Positions 37,008 through 48,941 of a stretch of 64,000 nucleotides of DNA are shown in pieces. The position numbers and the translations under genes were made by a program. Location: assembly GCF_046630445.1 (NCBI RefSeq), contig NC_092333.1, forward strand, positions 186,683,001 through 186,747,000. The letters run 5' to 3'. The notes under the pieces are model-generated. The model made no database searches. It was given only the letters and a program-made list of their open reading frames with translations, and had not been told where the DNA came from. Numbering within the stretch: the first letter of the stretch is position 1; every line of letters begins with the position of its first letter. The stretch comes from Rutidosis leptorrhynchoides. Lineage: Eukaryota > Streptophyta > Magnoliopsida > Asterales > Asteraceae.

Positions 37008-37546
37008 TGATAATGCTAAAAACGAACATATATTTCATAGCATTATCCCTCAAGAAAGACAAGATTTTAGTTGCAATTGTTCTATTTACAAGTGATATTC
37101 GTTTAAATAATTAAAGGTGAAGACAAAAGACAGATTCGACGAATTGAAGATGCAAATGACCAAAAAGCTCAAAAGTACAAAGTACAATCAAAGTGGTTCA
37201 AATTATTGATGAGAAACATCTCAAAATTACAAGAGTACAAGTCGCAAAACGCAAAATACAAGATATTAAATTGTACGCAAGGACGTTCGAAAATCCGGAA
37301 CCGGGACCAGAGTCAACTCTCAACGCTCGACGCAACGGACTAAAAATTACAAGTCAACTATGCACATAAATATAATATAATATTTAAATAATTCTTAAAA
37401 TTATTTATATATTATATTTATTTATTAAAACGTCGACAAGCTTGAAAACAAAAATATGTGAGCTGGTACCTACCTCCATGCGATCGCATGGCCTGTAGGC
37501 TTATTCTCTATGCGATCGCATGGGCCACTTTTTGTGGCCACATGCC

Positions 37547-37553
37547 TATAAAT
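37547..37553 (+). promoter_or_regulatory. A1 LTR TATA box
   Basis: tataaat is 31-32 bp downstream of the centre of the second CATGCGATCGCATG dyad. Equivalent boxes occur at 32593 in solo LTR A and, on the minus strand, at 54598 in solo LTR C, both about 29-30 bp from the proximal dyad. Confidence 0.6.
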
Positions 37554-37607
37554 TTCGCGGTTTTGATCGAACTTTATATATCTTTTTCTTTCCTTTCTCT
37601 CAACGTA

Positions 37608-37610
<3 letters not shown>

Positions 37611-37702
<92 letters not shown>
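37611..37702. repeat. (AT)n microsatellite in A1 5' LTR
   Basis: About 45 uninterrupted AT units just downstream of the presumed transcription start region. The 3' LTR has an equivalent run at 62612-62700. Confidence 0.97.
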
Positions 37703-37706
<4 letters not shown>

Positions 37707-39058
37707 TTTAATTTTAATTTTAATTCTAATAATAAGGGTATGTTAGCGAATGTCGTAAGGGTGTAAGTCGAAATTCTGTCCGTGTAACGCTTCGCTATTT
37801 TTAATCATTGTAAGTTATGTTCAACCTTTTTAAATTAATATCTCGTAGCTAAGTTATTATTATGCTTATTTAAAGCCGAAGTAATCGTGATGTTGGGCTA
37901 AAATATTAAGATGAGGTAATTGGGCTTTGTACCATAATTGGGGTTTGGATAAAAGAACGACACTCGTGGAAATTAGACTATGGGCTATTAATGGGCTTTA
38001 TATTTGTTTAACTAAATGATAGTTTGTTAATTTAATATAAAGATTTAGAATTGGACGTACCTATAAATAACCATATACACTCGATTGGACACGATGGGCG
38101 GGATATTTATATGTACTAATAATCGTTCATTTAACCGGACACGGGAAAGGATTAATAGTCTATGGACTTATTAAAACAGGGGTGAATTATGTACAAGGAC
38201 ACTTGGTGTAATTGTTAACAAAGTATTAAAACCTTGAGTTACACGCAGTCGGTATCCTGGTGTAATTATTAAACAAAGTATTAAGACCTTGTTACAGTTT
38301 AAGTCCCCAATTAGTTGAAATATTTGACTTCGGATATAAGGATAATTTGACGAGGACACTCGCACTTTATATTTATGACTGATGGACTGTTATGGACAAA
38401 AACCAGACGGACATATTAAATAATCCAGGACAAAGGACAATTAACCCATGGGAATAAATTAAAATCAACACGTCAAACATCATGATTACGAAAGTTTAAA
38501 TAAGCATAATTTCTTTATTTCATATTTAATTATACTTTTAATTATCGCACTTTTATTTACTGTCATCGTATTTAATTGAACTTTTAATTATCATTCTCTT
38601 TAATTATCGCAATTTTATTTTATCGCACTTTTATTTATCGCAATTTCATTATCGTTATTTACTTTACTCTTTAAATTAAGTTATATTTATTTTTAATATT
38701 TTACATTAGGTTTTAACTGCGACTAAAGTTTTAAAATCGACAAACCGGTCATTAAACGGTAAAAACCCCCTTTTATAATAATAATACTACTTATATATAT
38801 TTTTGTATTTTTACAATTATAAGTTAAAAATATAGCGTTAAGCTTGTTTAAAAGATCCATGTGGAACGAACCGGACTTACTAAAAAACTACACTACTGTA
38901 CGATTAGGTACACTGCCTATAAGTGTTGTACCAAGGTTTAGGTATATCCACTCTATAAATAAATAAATATCTTGTGTAAAATTGTATCGTATTTAATAGT
39001 ATTTTCTTGTAAAAATTAATAGTATTTTATACCCCTTCGCTTTAACATCAAGTATTTT

Positions 39059-39076
39059 TGGCGTCGCTGCCGGGGA
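39059..39076 (+). other. A1 primer-binding site
   Basis: tggcgtcgctgccgggga, eight bases after the LTR end. It closely resembles the tggcgccgttgccgggga primer site of Athila/Tat elements. Confidence 0.88.
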
Positions 39077-40329
39077 ACAAACAACGCCGAAAACGCAACG
39101 CTATATATAAAAATAAAAAAAAGTTTTTTTTTTACTAAGTTCTTTGTATAAAAAATATACGTTTTATATATTAAAAATACAAAAATATAAAAAGAAAAAT
39201 AACAATATATATATATTTTTAAGAGTTTGTTAAATATATATATAAAATTATAAAATATTTCTATTTCTATTTTTAGTTTGTAAAAATATAAGTTTTATTT
39301 AATTTATATAAATACTTTTTATAAATTTTAAAACAGAAAATTAAAAAATATATATATATATATAAAACCACTCGGCCCGATCACTGTTGCAGCCCAAAGT
39401 CTGGCCCTAATTTGTAAGCCATGCGATCGCATGGAAAATCAACTAACACCTCATGCGATCGCATGAGGTGATTTGACTGGTCTGGTAACCTAGTCCGACC
39501 AGTTTAGGGTTTAAATTTATTATTATTATTAATAAAACCCTAATTAGGGTATAGTTATTTATTATTTAGTTTAGTTTTATTATTTAATTTGTATTATTTA
39601 GTTTAATTAGTTTTATAAATATATAAAATTAATACTTTTATAAAATAAATAATATAAAAATAATATTTTTATAAAAATTGTACTTTTTACAACTTTAAGT
39701 TTATTTTTATATTTTGTATCTTTTTAATCGTTAAAGCATATTTTTGTTATTTTTCGCTCGTTAAAGCATATTTTTGTTATTTTTCTTTAGACTAAGATTT
39801 AAGTGCTTTAGAATTTTGCGACGCCGTTTTAAGTTTTTAGTACCTTTTTAAGCTTTTTGTCATTTTAGATATAGAATTCCTTGTAAGCTTTAATATTTTT
39901 AGACGCAACTTTTAATTTTTAATTTTTAGTTCCTTTTTAAGTATCGACGCGCTACTTTCTTATTTTTATTTTTCGACGCCTTTTATTTTTTCGACCTTTT
40001 ATTTTTCGACGTTTTTCGACGCGCTCTTTTTCTTTCTTATTTCTTACCGATCTAGTTTTAGGACATAGAATTTTCTATTTCTTCTCTAAAATTTCTTTAA
40101 ATTTCAACGAAAAATTATTTTAAGCGGTTAAATTGATAGACATCCAAATTTTTTGTTTCGTAGTAATAGTTGGATTTGTTAGTGGCTGAGTTGTGAGCTT
40201 CCGATTTAAAGGGTTCTGGCTCCCTGTTACATCTATTGGCTATTCGAAACGTGAGCAAAAGCAGAAAAGTCTATTATTTTGATAACTTATATAATTTTTA
40301 TCTTTTATAACTAATAGGATATTCAGTGA
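39077..40329 (+). other. A1 5' leader
   Basis: Very AT-rich, without an ORF. The exception is a GC-richer island at 39367-39500. That island contains a 16-bp palindrome (39419-39434) and a perfect 24-bp palindrome (39447-39470), both centred on ATGCGATCGCAT and 32 bp apart. Downstream are short repeats of ttttcgacg(c) and aagcatatttttgttattttt (39740-40030). Confidence 0.75.
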
Positions 40330-42036
40330 ATGCACCGAGCAAAACGTTCACCACCTTTTGTACGTTCACCACATGTAACTCGATCAAGACATCTAGCAAA
40401 TATTGTCACCCTTTGATTTTTCTTTAGAATCGTCATCCAGTCGACCAAGTACTCCAATTCAAATTTTCGATAATCCATTTTTTGAACCCGACCTCACAAT
40501 TGAGAATCCGGAGGATATTCAGGGATAATTCAGAGATCCTGAACCATTAATCTTTCCTCCGGAACTACCAATCATTCAAACAGAGATTGTTGAGGAACCT
40601 ACCATTAAATCAGAATCCTCTAGTGATTCAGATTCAACAAATTCGATCATGGAAAATCTGGAACCTCTAAGTATGGAAGACCGAATGAGAGCTAAACGCA
40701 CTGGCCAAGGTCACGCAATTACTCAACCTGACATTAATGCGCCAGATTATGAAATCAAAGGACAAATTCTACACATGGTAACTAATCAATGCCAATTTAG
40801 TGGTGCGCCGAAGGAAGATCCAAAATTCGAGAAGTTAAGGATGAACAGATATATCTCATGTTATTTCCCTGGACTTTAAAGGGAGAAGCCAAAGATTGGT
40901 TAGAATCATTACCTGAAGGGGCGATTGATACATGGGATGTTTTAGTTGAAAATTTTCTTAAACAATTCTTTCCGGCATCTAAAGCCGTGAGACTTCAAGG
41001 AGAAATTGTTACGTTCACACAAAAGCCAAATTAAACTCTATATGAGGCGTGGACAAGATTTGGAAAGTTATTGAGAGGATGTCCGCAACATGGTTTAGAC
41101 ACTTGTCAAATAGTACAAATATTCTACCAAGGATGCGACATCACTACAAGGAAAGACATCGATATAGCAGCTGGTGGTTCCATTATGAAGAAAACCGCAA
41201 CTGACGCTTATAAAATTATTGATAACACTGCTTCCCACTCACATGAGTGGCATAAAAAAAAAGATATTATTAGATCATTTAAAGCAGCTAGAGCCGATTC
41301 TAGCCATGACTTCGATTCCATTTCTGCAAAGATAGATGCTGTCGAGAGACGAATGAAAAAGATGACTAAAGATATCCACTCGATACGAATTAGTTGTGAA
41401 CAGTGTGGAGGACCACATTTAACAAAAGATTGTCTCAGTATTGAACTAACAATGGAACAAAGAGAGAATGTTTCATACATAAACCAAATGCCTGGAAATA
41501 ATTATCAGAATAATTATCAACCGCCAAGACCAATCTACAATCAAAACCAGAATTATAACCGAAATGTTCCATATAACAACCAACAAGGTCCTAGAAATCA
41601 ACAAGTATCCAACAATACTTACAATCAGCAAAGACCTATTTTTCAAAACAAACCACCACAAACCTATGATAAAAAGCCAAATTTAGAAGATATGATGTCG
41701 AAGCTAGTTGAATCTCAAACTCAATTTTTCACATCTCAGAAACAAACCAATGAACAAAATGCTCAAGCATTTAGAAATCAACAAGCTTCGATTCAAAATT
41801 TGGAACAAGAAGTAAGTAACCTAGCAAGGTTAATAGGTGAAAGAAAACCGGGAAGTCTACCTAGCGATACAAATGCTAACCCCCGAAATGAAACAGCTAA
41901 AGCCATTACCACAAGAAGTGGTATTACACTTAAACCACCTGAAATGCCTGTAATTTCTGATAAAGCTATTCCTACTTCACAAGAACCACAACCTGAGCAA
42001 GATAAGGAAACAGAACCGGTAGTTGAAAAAGGTTAA
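40330..42036 (+). pseudogene. A1 gag
   Basis: The likely start is ATG 40330 (MHRAKRSPPFVRSPH). Frameshifts and stops break the first part. Clear pieces are MEDRMRAKRTGQGHAI (from 40649), then LKGEAKDWLESLPEGAIDTW and FLKQFFPASKAVRLQGEI after a frameshift near 40845. A long open piece 41071-42036 follows with FGKLLRGCPQHGLDTC-type capsid sequence, the Cys/His segment CEQCGGPHLTKDC, an Asn/Gln-rich region, and the ITTRSGI(T)LKPPEMP motif. The CX2CX4HX4C spacing of a normal knuckle is replaced by CEQCGGPHLTKDC, as is usual in Athila gag. Confidence 0.88.
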
Positions 42037-42840
42037 TGAAGATAACACAGTTAAGGCTAAACCTTATGTTAAACCATACCAACCACCGCTTCCTTACCCG
42101 AGTAAAATGAGAAATGCGAGACTTGAAGCCGAGCAATCTAAATTCTTGGATATGTTTAAACAAATAAATGTCAATCTTCCTTTCATTGATGTGATTTCAA
42201 GAATGCCTAGATATGCCAAATTCTTGAAAGATCTAATCACAAATAGAAAGAAAATGGAAGAACTCTCGGCTGTTACTATGAATGCAAATTGATCTGCAGT
42301 GCTATTGAATAAGATACCAGAAAAACTTTCAGATCCAGGAAGTTTCACAATTCCATGTTTTCTGGGTAGTCTTAGTTCAATAGAAGCATTGGCAGATTTA
42401 GGTGCTAGTATAAATTTAATGCCGTATTCATTATATACTAAACTAGACCTTGGAGAATTGAAACCAACACGAATAAGCATACAACTAGCCAATCGATCAG
42501 TAAAATATCCTAGAAGGATAATGGAGAATATGCTAGTTAAAGTTGGTACTTTAGTATTTCCAGTAGATTTTGTTATTCTGGATATGGAAGAAGACTCTCG
42601 AGTTCCTCTCATATTAGGAAGACCATTCTTAAACACGGCTAAAGCAATAATAGACGTGTTCAGTAAGAAACTGACCTTAAGTATAGAGGACGAGAGTGTT
42701 ACCTTTTCTGTTGATAGAGCCATGCAACAACCGCAATATGCAGATGATACATGTTATTATATTCAAACTATAGAATCACATGCAGAATTGTTAGAAGAAT
42801 TTCCAGAATTACAAGGAACAGGAGAATGTTCGAGAAGGAA
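42037..42840 (+). pseudogene. A1 gag-pol linker and aspartic protease
   Basis: 42023-42292 contains KPYQPPLPYPSKM and FLKDLITNRKKMEEL, the conserved segment upstream of protease in Athila elements, ending in TGA. The next open frame 42299-42842 reads FTIPCFLGSLSSIEALADLG, with the catalytic Asp in ALADLGASINLMPYSLY, and RVPLILGRPFLNTAKAIID (flap/hinge). A change of frame near 42820 joins it to the RT part. Confidence 0.88.
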
Positions 42841-44210
42841 CTGAACCAATTGATGAAACTGAAATGTTAGCTACACTTATGGCAAATGGATATGAACCAA
42901 CAACAGAAGAAATTCAAATGCTAAAAGAAGAAGACAGATATCGATATAAATCATTGATAGAAGAACCACCGACATTAGAGTTAAAGCCACTTCCAAACCA
43001 TTTGGAATATGCTTATTTACATGGTGAATCTGAATTACTTGTAATAATATCGTCTTCTCTTACTGAAAATGAAAAATCTCATCTCATTTCTGTGCTAAAA
43101 GCTCAAAAACCAGCTATTGCATGGAAGATTCATGATATTAAAGGAATAAGTCCTTCGTATTGCACACATAAAATCCTTATGGAAGAAGGTCATAAAACGT
43201 ATGTGCAACGCCAATGAAGACTAAATCCTAATATGCAAGATGTTGTTAAGAAAGAAATTATTAAACTGCTTGATGCAGGTTTAATTTATCCAATCTCTGA
43301 TAGTCCATGGGTAAGCCCAGTTCAATGCGTACCTAAGAAAGGTGGCATGACTGTCATCACAAATGAGAAAAATGAACTTATTCCTACTAGGACAGTAACA
43401 GGATGGCGTGTTTGTATTGATTATAGAAAATTAAATGACGCCACCAGAAAAGATCACTTTCCCTTACCTTTCATTGATCAAATGTTGGAAAGATTAGCCA
43501 GAAATAGTTACTATTGTTTTCTTGATGGTTTTTCCGGATATTTTCAAATTCCAATAGCACCCGAGGACCAAGAGAAAACCACATTCACGTGCCCTTATGG
43601 TACTTTTTCTTATAAACGCATGCCATTTTTACTTTGCAACGTCCCTGCAACCTTTCGAAGGTGCATGATGGCGATTTTTCACGACATGATAGAAGAATGC
43701 ATGGAAGTTTTCATGGATGACTTTTCAGTCTTCGGTGATACATTTGAATCATGTCTAGTCAATCTTGAACGAATGCTTATTAGATGCGAACAATCAAATC
43801 TAGTTCTTAATTAGGAGAAATGCCATTTCATGGTTAAAGAAGGCATCGTTCTTGTTCATAAAATTTCAAAGGAAGGAATTGAAGTGGATGGAGCTAAAGT
43901 AGATGTAATTACTAAACTTCCACATCCCACCAATGTTAGAGGAGTTAGGAGTTTTCTAGGACATGCCGGTTTTTACCGACGTTTCATAAAAGATTTTTCT
44001 AAAACTGCCACTCCTATGAGCAAACTCCTAGAAAAGGATGCTCCTTTTATCTTTTCAGACGAATGCATCAAATCTTTTAATATTCTTAAAGAAAAACTCA
44101 CTAATGCGCCGATTATGATAACTCCAAATTGGAATCTACCATTTGAACTAATGTGCGATGCAAGTGATTTTGCAATGGGAGCCGTTTTAGGACAAATGAT
44201 TGAAAAATGA
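42841..44210 (+). pseudogene. A1 reverse transcriptase and connection
   Basis: One frame with internal stops at 43215 (tga), 43812 (tag) and 44208 (tga). Motifs: LKAQKPAIAWKIHDIKGISP, CIDYRKLNDATRKDHFPLPF, YYCFLDGFSGYFQIPIAPED, TFSYKRMPFLLCNVPATFRR and VFMDDFSVFGDTFESC. After the 43812 stop come EGIEVDGAKVDVI, RSFLGHAGFYRRFIKDFSK and CDASDFAMGAVLGQ. The catalytic FMDD is present. The MPFGLCN motif reads MPFLLCN here, an unusual change of a conserved Gly. Confidence 0.92.
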
Positions 44211-44519
44211 TTTCAACCTATATATTATGCTAGTAAGACGTTACAAGGAGCACAAACAAAATACACAACTACTGAAAAAGAACTCCTTGCTATTGTCTTT
44301 GCTTTTGACAAATTTCGTTCATATCTCGTTCTAGCTAAAACGGTGGTCTATACTAACCATTCTGCTCTTAGATACCTATTTTCGAAACAAGATGCTAAAC
44401 CACGATTAATCCGTTGGATCTTACTCTTACAAGAGTTCGATATTGAAATCCGAGATAAAAAGGGAGCAGAAAATCTCGCAGCTGATCATCTTTCTCGTCT
44501 TGAAAATCCCGAATTATAA
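44211..44519 (+). pseudogene. A1 RNase H
   Basis: Continues the RT frame: [78 protein letters not shown] and DHLSRL, to TAA 44517. The residue usually Asp in YTDHSAL is Asn, which would impair RNase H catalysis. The stop at its end lies inside the normal polyprotein. Confidence 0.9.
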
Positions 44520-45914
44520 GTTCTAAATGAAACGGCCATACAAGACAACTTTTCTGATGAATATCTATTGAAGATAGATTATAATGAAATTCCATGGTTT
44601 GCAGACTATGCAAACTACTTAGTATGTGGATTCCTTGAAAAAGGATTATCGTACCAAAAACGAAAGAAATTCTTTAGTGATATAAAACTCTATTTCTGGG
44701 AAGATCCACATTTGTTTAAAAGTTGTCCCGATGGAATAATACGCCGATGTGTATTCGGGGATGAAGCTAGTCAAATCTTAAACCATTGTCACACAGGACC
44801 AACAGGAGGGCATTATCGGCCTCAACTCATAGCAAGAAAAGTTTACGATGCTGGATTCTATTGGCCTACAATTTTCAAAGATGCACACCTTCTTTGCAAA
44901 TCCTGTGATGCTTGTCAAAGGGCCGGAAAAATAAGTTAACGTGATGAAATACCACAAAATGTCATTCAAGTATGTGAAGTATTTGACATTTGGGGTATTG
45001 ACTTTATGGGTCCATTTCCAAAATCTCATAATAATCTCTACATTCTCGTTGCCATTGATTATGTATCTAAGTGGGCGGAAGCACAAGCTCTCCCGACTAA
45101 CGATGCACGAGTTGTAGTCAACTTTTTAAAACGTCTTTTTGCAAGGTTTGGAACACCGAAAGCTTTAATAAGTGATCGGGGTACTCATTTTTGTAACAAT
45201 CAACTTGAGAAAGTTCTCAAAAGATATGGAGTAACTCATAAAATCTCCACTGCTTATCATCCACAAATAAGTGGACAAGTTGAAAATACCAACCGAGCTT
45301 TAAAACGTATTCTAGAGAAAACCGTAGGATCAAATCCGAAGGAATGGTCCATTAATTTGGAGGACGCACTCTGGGCTTTTAGAACAGCCTACAAAACTCC
45401 AATTGGAACCACACCTTTTAAACTCGTTTACGGAAAAGCATGTCATCTTCCAGTAGAAATTGAACACAAAGCATTTTGGGCTTTGAAGACATGTAATCTT
45501 GATTTACATGAAGCTGGACGTCTACGGTTAAGTCAACTAAATGAATTAGAAGAATTAAGACATGAGGCATACGAAAATTCGTTAATCTATAAGGAAAGAA
45601 CGAAGAAATGGCATGATAAAAGAATAAGAAGTTCAAAAGAATTTAAAGAAGGAGACATAGTTCTTCTTTTCAATTCACGATTCAAGCTATTTCCTGGAAA
45701 ATTGAAATCAAGATGGTCTGGACCATTCATCGTCAAAAGAGTTTTCCCATACGGAACAGTAGAGTTAATAAATTCAAATGGGATTGAATTTAAGGTTAAT
45801 GGTCACAGAATTAAACATTACATAGATAGTCCGATGGAAGTTGACAACGAAGTTAATCAAATTTCGACACCACAGCTAACTAAGTGTGGGGAGAATCAAG
45901 TCTTTAAAGGATAA
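44520..45914 (+). pseudogene. A1 integrase
   Basis: Same frame as RT, with one internal stop (taa, 44937). The zinc site is visible in HCHTGPTGGHYRPQLIARK and CKSCDACQRAG. The catalytic core is seen in [26 protein letters not shown] and [15 protein letters not shown] (D, D, E all present). The C-terminal part includes [36 protein letters not shown] and [10 protein letters not shown]. The last 302 codons (45006-45914) are open. AAGTGTGGGG directly follows STPQLT near the end. Confidence 0.92.
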
Positions 45915-46053
45915 TATGTATTTCTGTTAGAGTTAGATATTCTGTTTTCGTGTAGTTCTCGAGAATGGAATCCGAATGGTCTTTCCCTAGCAGACCCTAA
46001 AGAACTAGTCTTCTCCCCCCTATCTGAATTTTTATTTTTTTAGGTTTTACGAG

Positions 46054-46143
46054 ATGAAGAATTCCTTTGATCTGAACCATGGTCTAATGCTACACGCTTT
46101 GATCACTAAATGTAATAATGACACCCTTCCGAGTGACCTGGTG
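46054..46143 (+). pseudogene. A1 small basic ORF, first part (split by G1)
   Basis: ATG 46054 opens a frame, MKNSFDLNHGLMLHALITKC and onward. It runs into the target duplication tggtg at 46139-46143 and is cut by G1. The same frame resumes at 56322 (VSVIRAKL...). Its position, directly after pol, is where Athila elements start their 3' accessory region. Confidence 0.6.
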
Positions 46144-48393
46144 TGTAACAACCCAAACCAAACCACGAACAACCTGTGATTAAATATCAAAATAAAAAAA
46201 AAAATTTGTTTGTTCAGTAACTGGCGCGGCGCGCCAGAACCCCGCGCGGCGCGCTGATCTGGTCTGTCCAAAAAGTCTTGAAATGTGAAAATGTTTGACC
46301 ACTTCCCGACGAATTTAGACAAAACGCTTTTCACAACATATTCATATATGAAAAACTAACACGTTCCATTCATAAAATAAGTTTTACGAGACCGGGCCCA
46401 CATCGGCCGTTTTACGACTTTCGTACAAAATTCAAGTTTTCAACCACATGATTTTTAACACAAAATAAAGCCGAGCATGGCGATTGGGGATACGCTACCC
46501 AATCCTAATCAAATCCAAAAGAAAGCCTTCTAAAGCAACTACGCGAGCCACTAGTCCCCGCTTACCCGAGCCTCCGCATCCATGCAATCTATAAAAATGT
46601 AAACAGCGAGAGGGTAAGCTAACATTTAGTGAGTGAAAATATACTACATACATATATATGCATAAAATGGACACGCCACAAAATATCAAATACCGCATAC
46701 CGGAGCATCCAAGCATAAAGGCTAGCTAATCTAAGCATACCTTACGATCACTAGGCAACGAGCTAAAGATACATCAACAAAATATAAGTTCACTAACGAC
46801 GATGTGAACAATGCCAAGAAGCTACACACGGAGGGTTAGCTACATCACGACAATACAACAATGTATATATAACAATATATAAACGAATAAGGTTGACCCA
46901 TTAACCCATTACCGAAATACCAAACAACACAATGAAGATTGGCCGAACTACACGAGCCTTAGTAATCCAAAACCACACGAGATTACCATCTTCAAAGACA
47001 ACATCAAGGTTGGCCGAACTACACGAGCCTTAGTAATCCGAAACTACACGAGATTAAAACCTCAATAAGACGACCGGACTACACGCGTCATCATGAATCC
47101 GAACTATACGCGATTCACTTCTCCAATACCAAAATCCACAGTCACGGGATTATAAAATCCACTACATCGGGGTTATCCAAAACCACATCACAATACTTGT
47201 GATAACGTACACACAAGTGTACACCTCGCCAAGAGGAGGTCAACCAAAACGCACAACCGTTCCAATTGGATCTATACACAAGTCCATCAAAACCACCTAT
47301 ATGTGAAGTGAGCTCTATAATCGAGAACCACTTCACCCGACCCGCACCCATCCTACACATACATATGCACATAGGATATTAACACTCACATTGCCGCCTT
47401 GATGAATGCTTCCAAATAATCCGCAACTCGGCGAAGGAATGTACCTAATCCATTATCATAAATACCACAACACAATTAGGATGGATTTACAAACCAACCC
47501 AATTCGACACTTAGTGCAATTTCGACCCAATTGCACTTCCAAGCACAAACCATGCCCAAACTAACCAATAATCACTAACACGAGTGATAATGGTCCTAAT
47601 ATGCCAATTAAACCCGAACACAAGTGTTAAACACTTATCGTTCTCAAAATCGCCCATAAACCCTAATTTTGACCCATAAAGTCAAAATCTCACCAATTAC
47701 AAGTTTTAACATCAAAATATATTTAACTCAGTTTTATACTTCAACTTAATCCATCTTAAGTTTATAAACCTCATCGAATCGACATTCGGGTCATAATCAT
47801 CAACAAACCCTAACTTTGACTCTAGTCAAAATTAGTCAACCATAAGAACCCTAAAGGTCTCCAAATCATCAATAATCACTAATACTAGTGATTATACACC
47901 ATTCTCAAGTCTTAGACATGGTTAAATCATTAACCAACCCAAAACCCTCCTTTAACACTTATAAACCCGAACCTTGGTGTTAATCTTCAATTAACAACTA
48001 AATGGGTTCCATCTATGAATCATACAATCAAAAGCCCCAAATTTGAATGATGAACACAAAACGAAATTCGGAGTTAGAGCTTACCACTAGTATCACCGCG
48101 TAGCTAAGAACGATGAGAACAAACTTGTCTACTACACTAAAGATCAAAACCCACTTCTTCCTTTCCAAAAATCCCTTTGAATCAAATGGGTGTTTGAGTT
48201 CTTGAGAGAAATATGAAAAGAAAAGGAAAAAGAAATAAGGAAATGAAATGGGTGGATGAGGTTAAGTCCTCAAATCTGGCTCAAATGCAAAAAGACCAAA
48301 ATGCCCTTTTAAAACTCTTAAAATAACAAGGGAGTCTGCCAGCGACATATGGCGCGGCGCGCGACTTGCCAGAATCAGAATCCAGGTCTTACA
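46144..48393 (-). repeat. G1 3' LTR (element orientation)
   Basis: A 2250-bp LTR. GC-rich dyads CTGGCGCGGCGCGCCAG (46221-46237) and GCGCGGCGCGC (46244-46254) are centred 20 bp apart; a further gcgcggcgcgc is at about 48352. A hairpin-repeat cluster occupies 46934-47119. Compared with the other LTR, a 20-bp unit containing a second gcgcgc copy is missing near 48365. Short frames here are fortuitous. Confidence 0.92.
46934..47240 (-). repeat. Hairpin-repeat cluster in the G1 LTR
   Basis: Repeated units contain the near-constant loop cgaactacacg between self-complementary arms: GTAATC/GATTAC (46962-46986), TAATC/GATTA (47034-47056), GACGAC/GTCATC (47069-47092) and TGAATC/GATTCA (47094-47117). 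Then come ATCACAA-TAC-TTGTGAT and GTACAC-ACAA-GTGTAC (about 47185-47223). The other LTR has matching units, for example a 7-bp AGTAATC/GATTACT stem near 53056. Confidence 0.85.
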
Positions 48394-48941
48394 ACTCTCC
48401 CCCACTTAAAATCGATCACGTCCTCGTGATTTTCACCACTTAACCATTTCGGACCCACTCAACGGTCCTTAATCATAACCCAATCCGAACTTTCCTAGAC
48501 AATTCTTCCCAATGAATCACCTTTAACAACTAAGATCGTCACTCGCGAATTATCAAACCCGTAATCCCGAGCGCTAAAACCATGCTCAATCCCTCATACC
48601 GGGAAATACTCCACCAGTCTCGAACTGAGATATCAATCCCTAGCATACCATACCAAGTACATCGCTAGTAACCACCGCACATCAAAATCAAGTCAACCAT
48701 CTAAACCGACGAAGACCGAAAAGAAGCAAATCCTTACGGATTACCCTTAACACTAAACATCCCTTGTAGTGCGCAATACGACCAATACGCAACTACCGTA
48801 ACATCATAATCCAACGGTTAAAACCGATAGCGCCCAAAACGATTATGGCAACGCTAAATCCCAAGGTGTACAAAATCGACTATTGTCACGCCCGTAACAA
48901 CATGTGAGCAAAACACGGCTATCGCATCACTAAACATACAA
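48394..48941 (-). other. G1 polypurine tract and 3' non-coding region
   Basis: The complement of actctcccccacttaaaa gives a purine-rich tract adjacent to the LTR. The next 500 bases have no ORF with a recognised domain and lead into the hairpin arrays. Confidence 0.7.

Larger units (their letters stand above)
37008..39050 (+). repeat. A1 5' LTR
   Basis: A 2043-bp LTR, TGATAATGC...TTTAACATCA. Notable parts: two ATGCGATCGCAT dyads 32 bp apart (37476-37491, 37510-37521); a GGCCAC-TTTTT-GTGGCC hairpin and TATA box just after them; an (AT)n microsatellite; and two direct repeats AACAAAGTATTAA(A/G)ACCTTG with the hairpin TTACAC...GTGTAA (38239-38265) between them. A tattta..atcgcacttt low-complexity region follows at 38520-38680. 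Frames of IYIY repeats come from the microsatellite. Confidence 0.93.

Noticed and set aside
37458..37766. ORFs rich in IYIYIY at 37458-37766 and 62459-62769
   Set aside because: They are translations of the (AT)n microsatellite within the LTRs.
42094..42723. 209-codon minus-strand ORF opposite the A1 protease
   Set aside because: It is a shadow of the coding sequence; the plus strand carries the retropepsin motifs.
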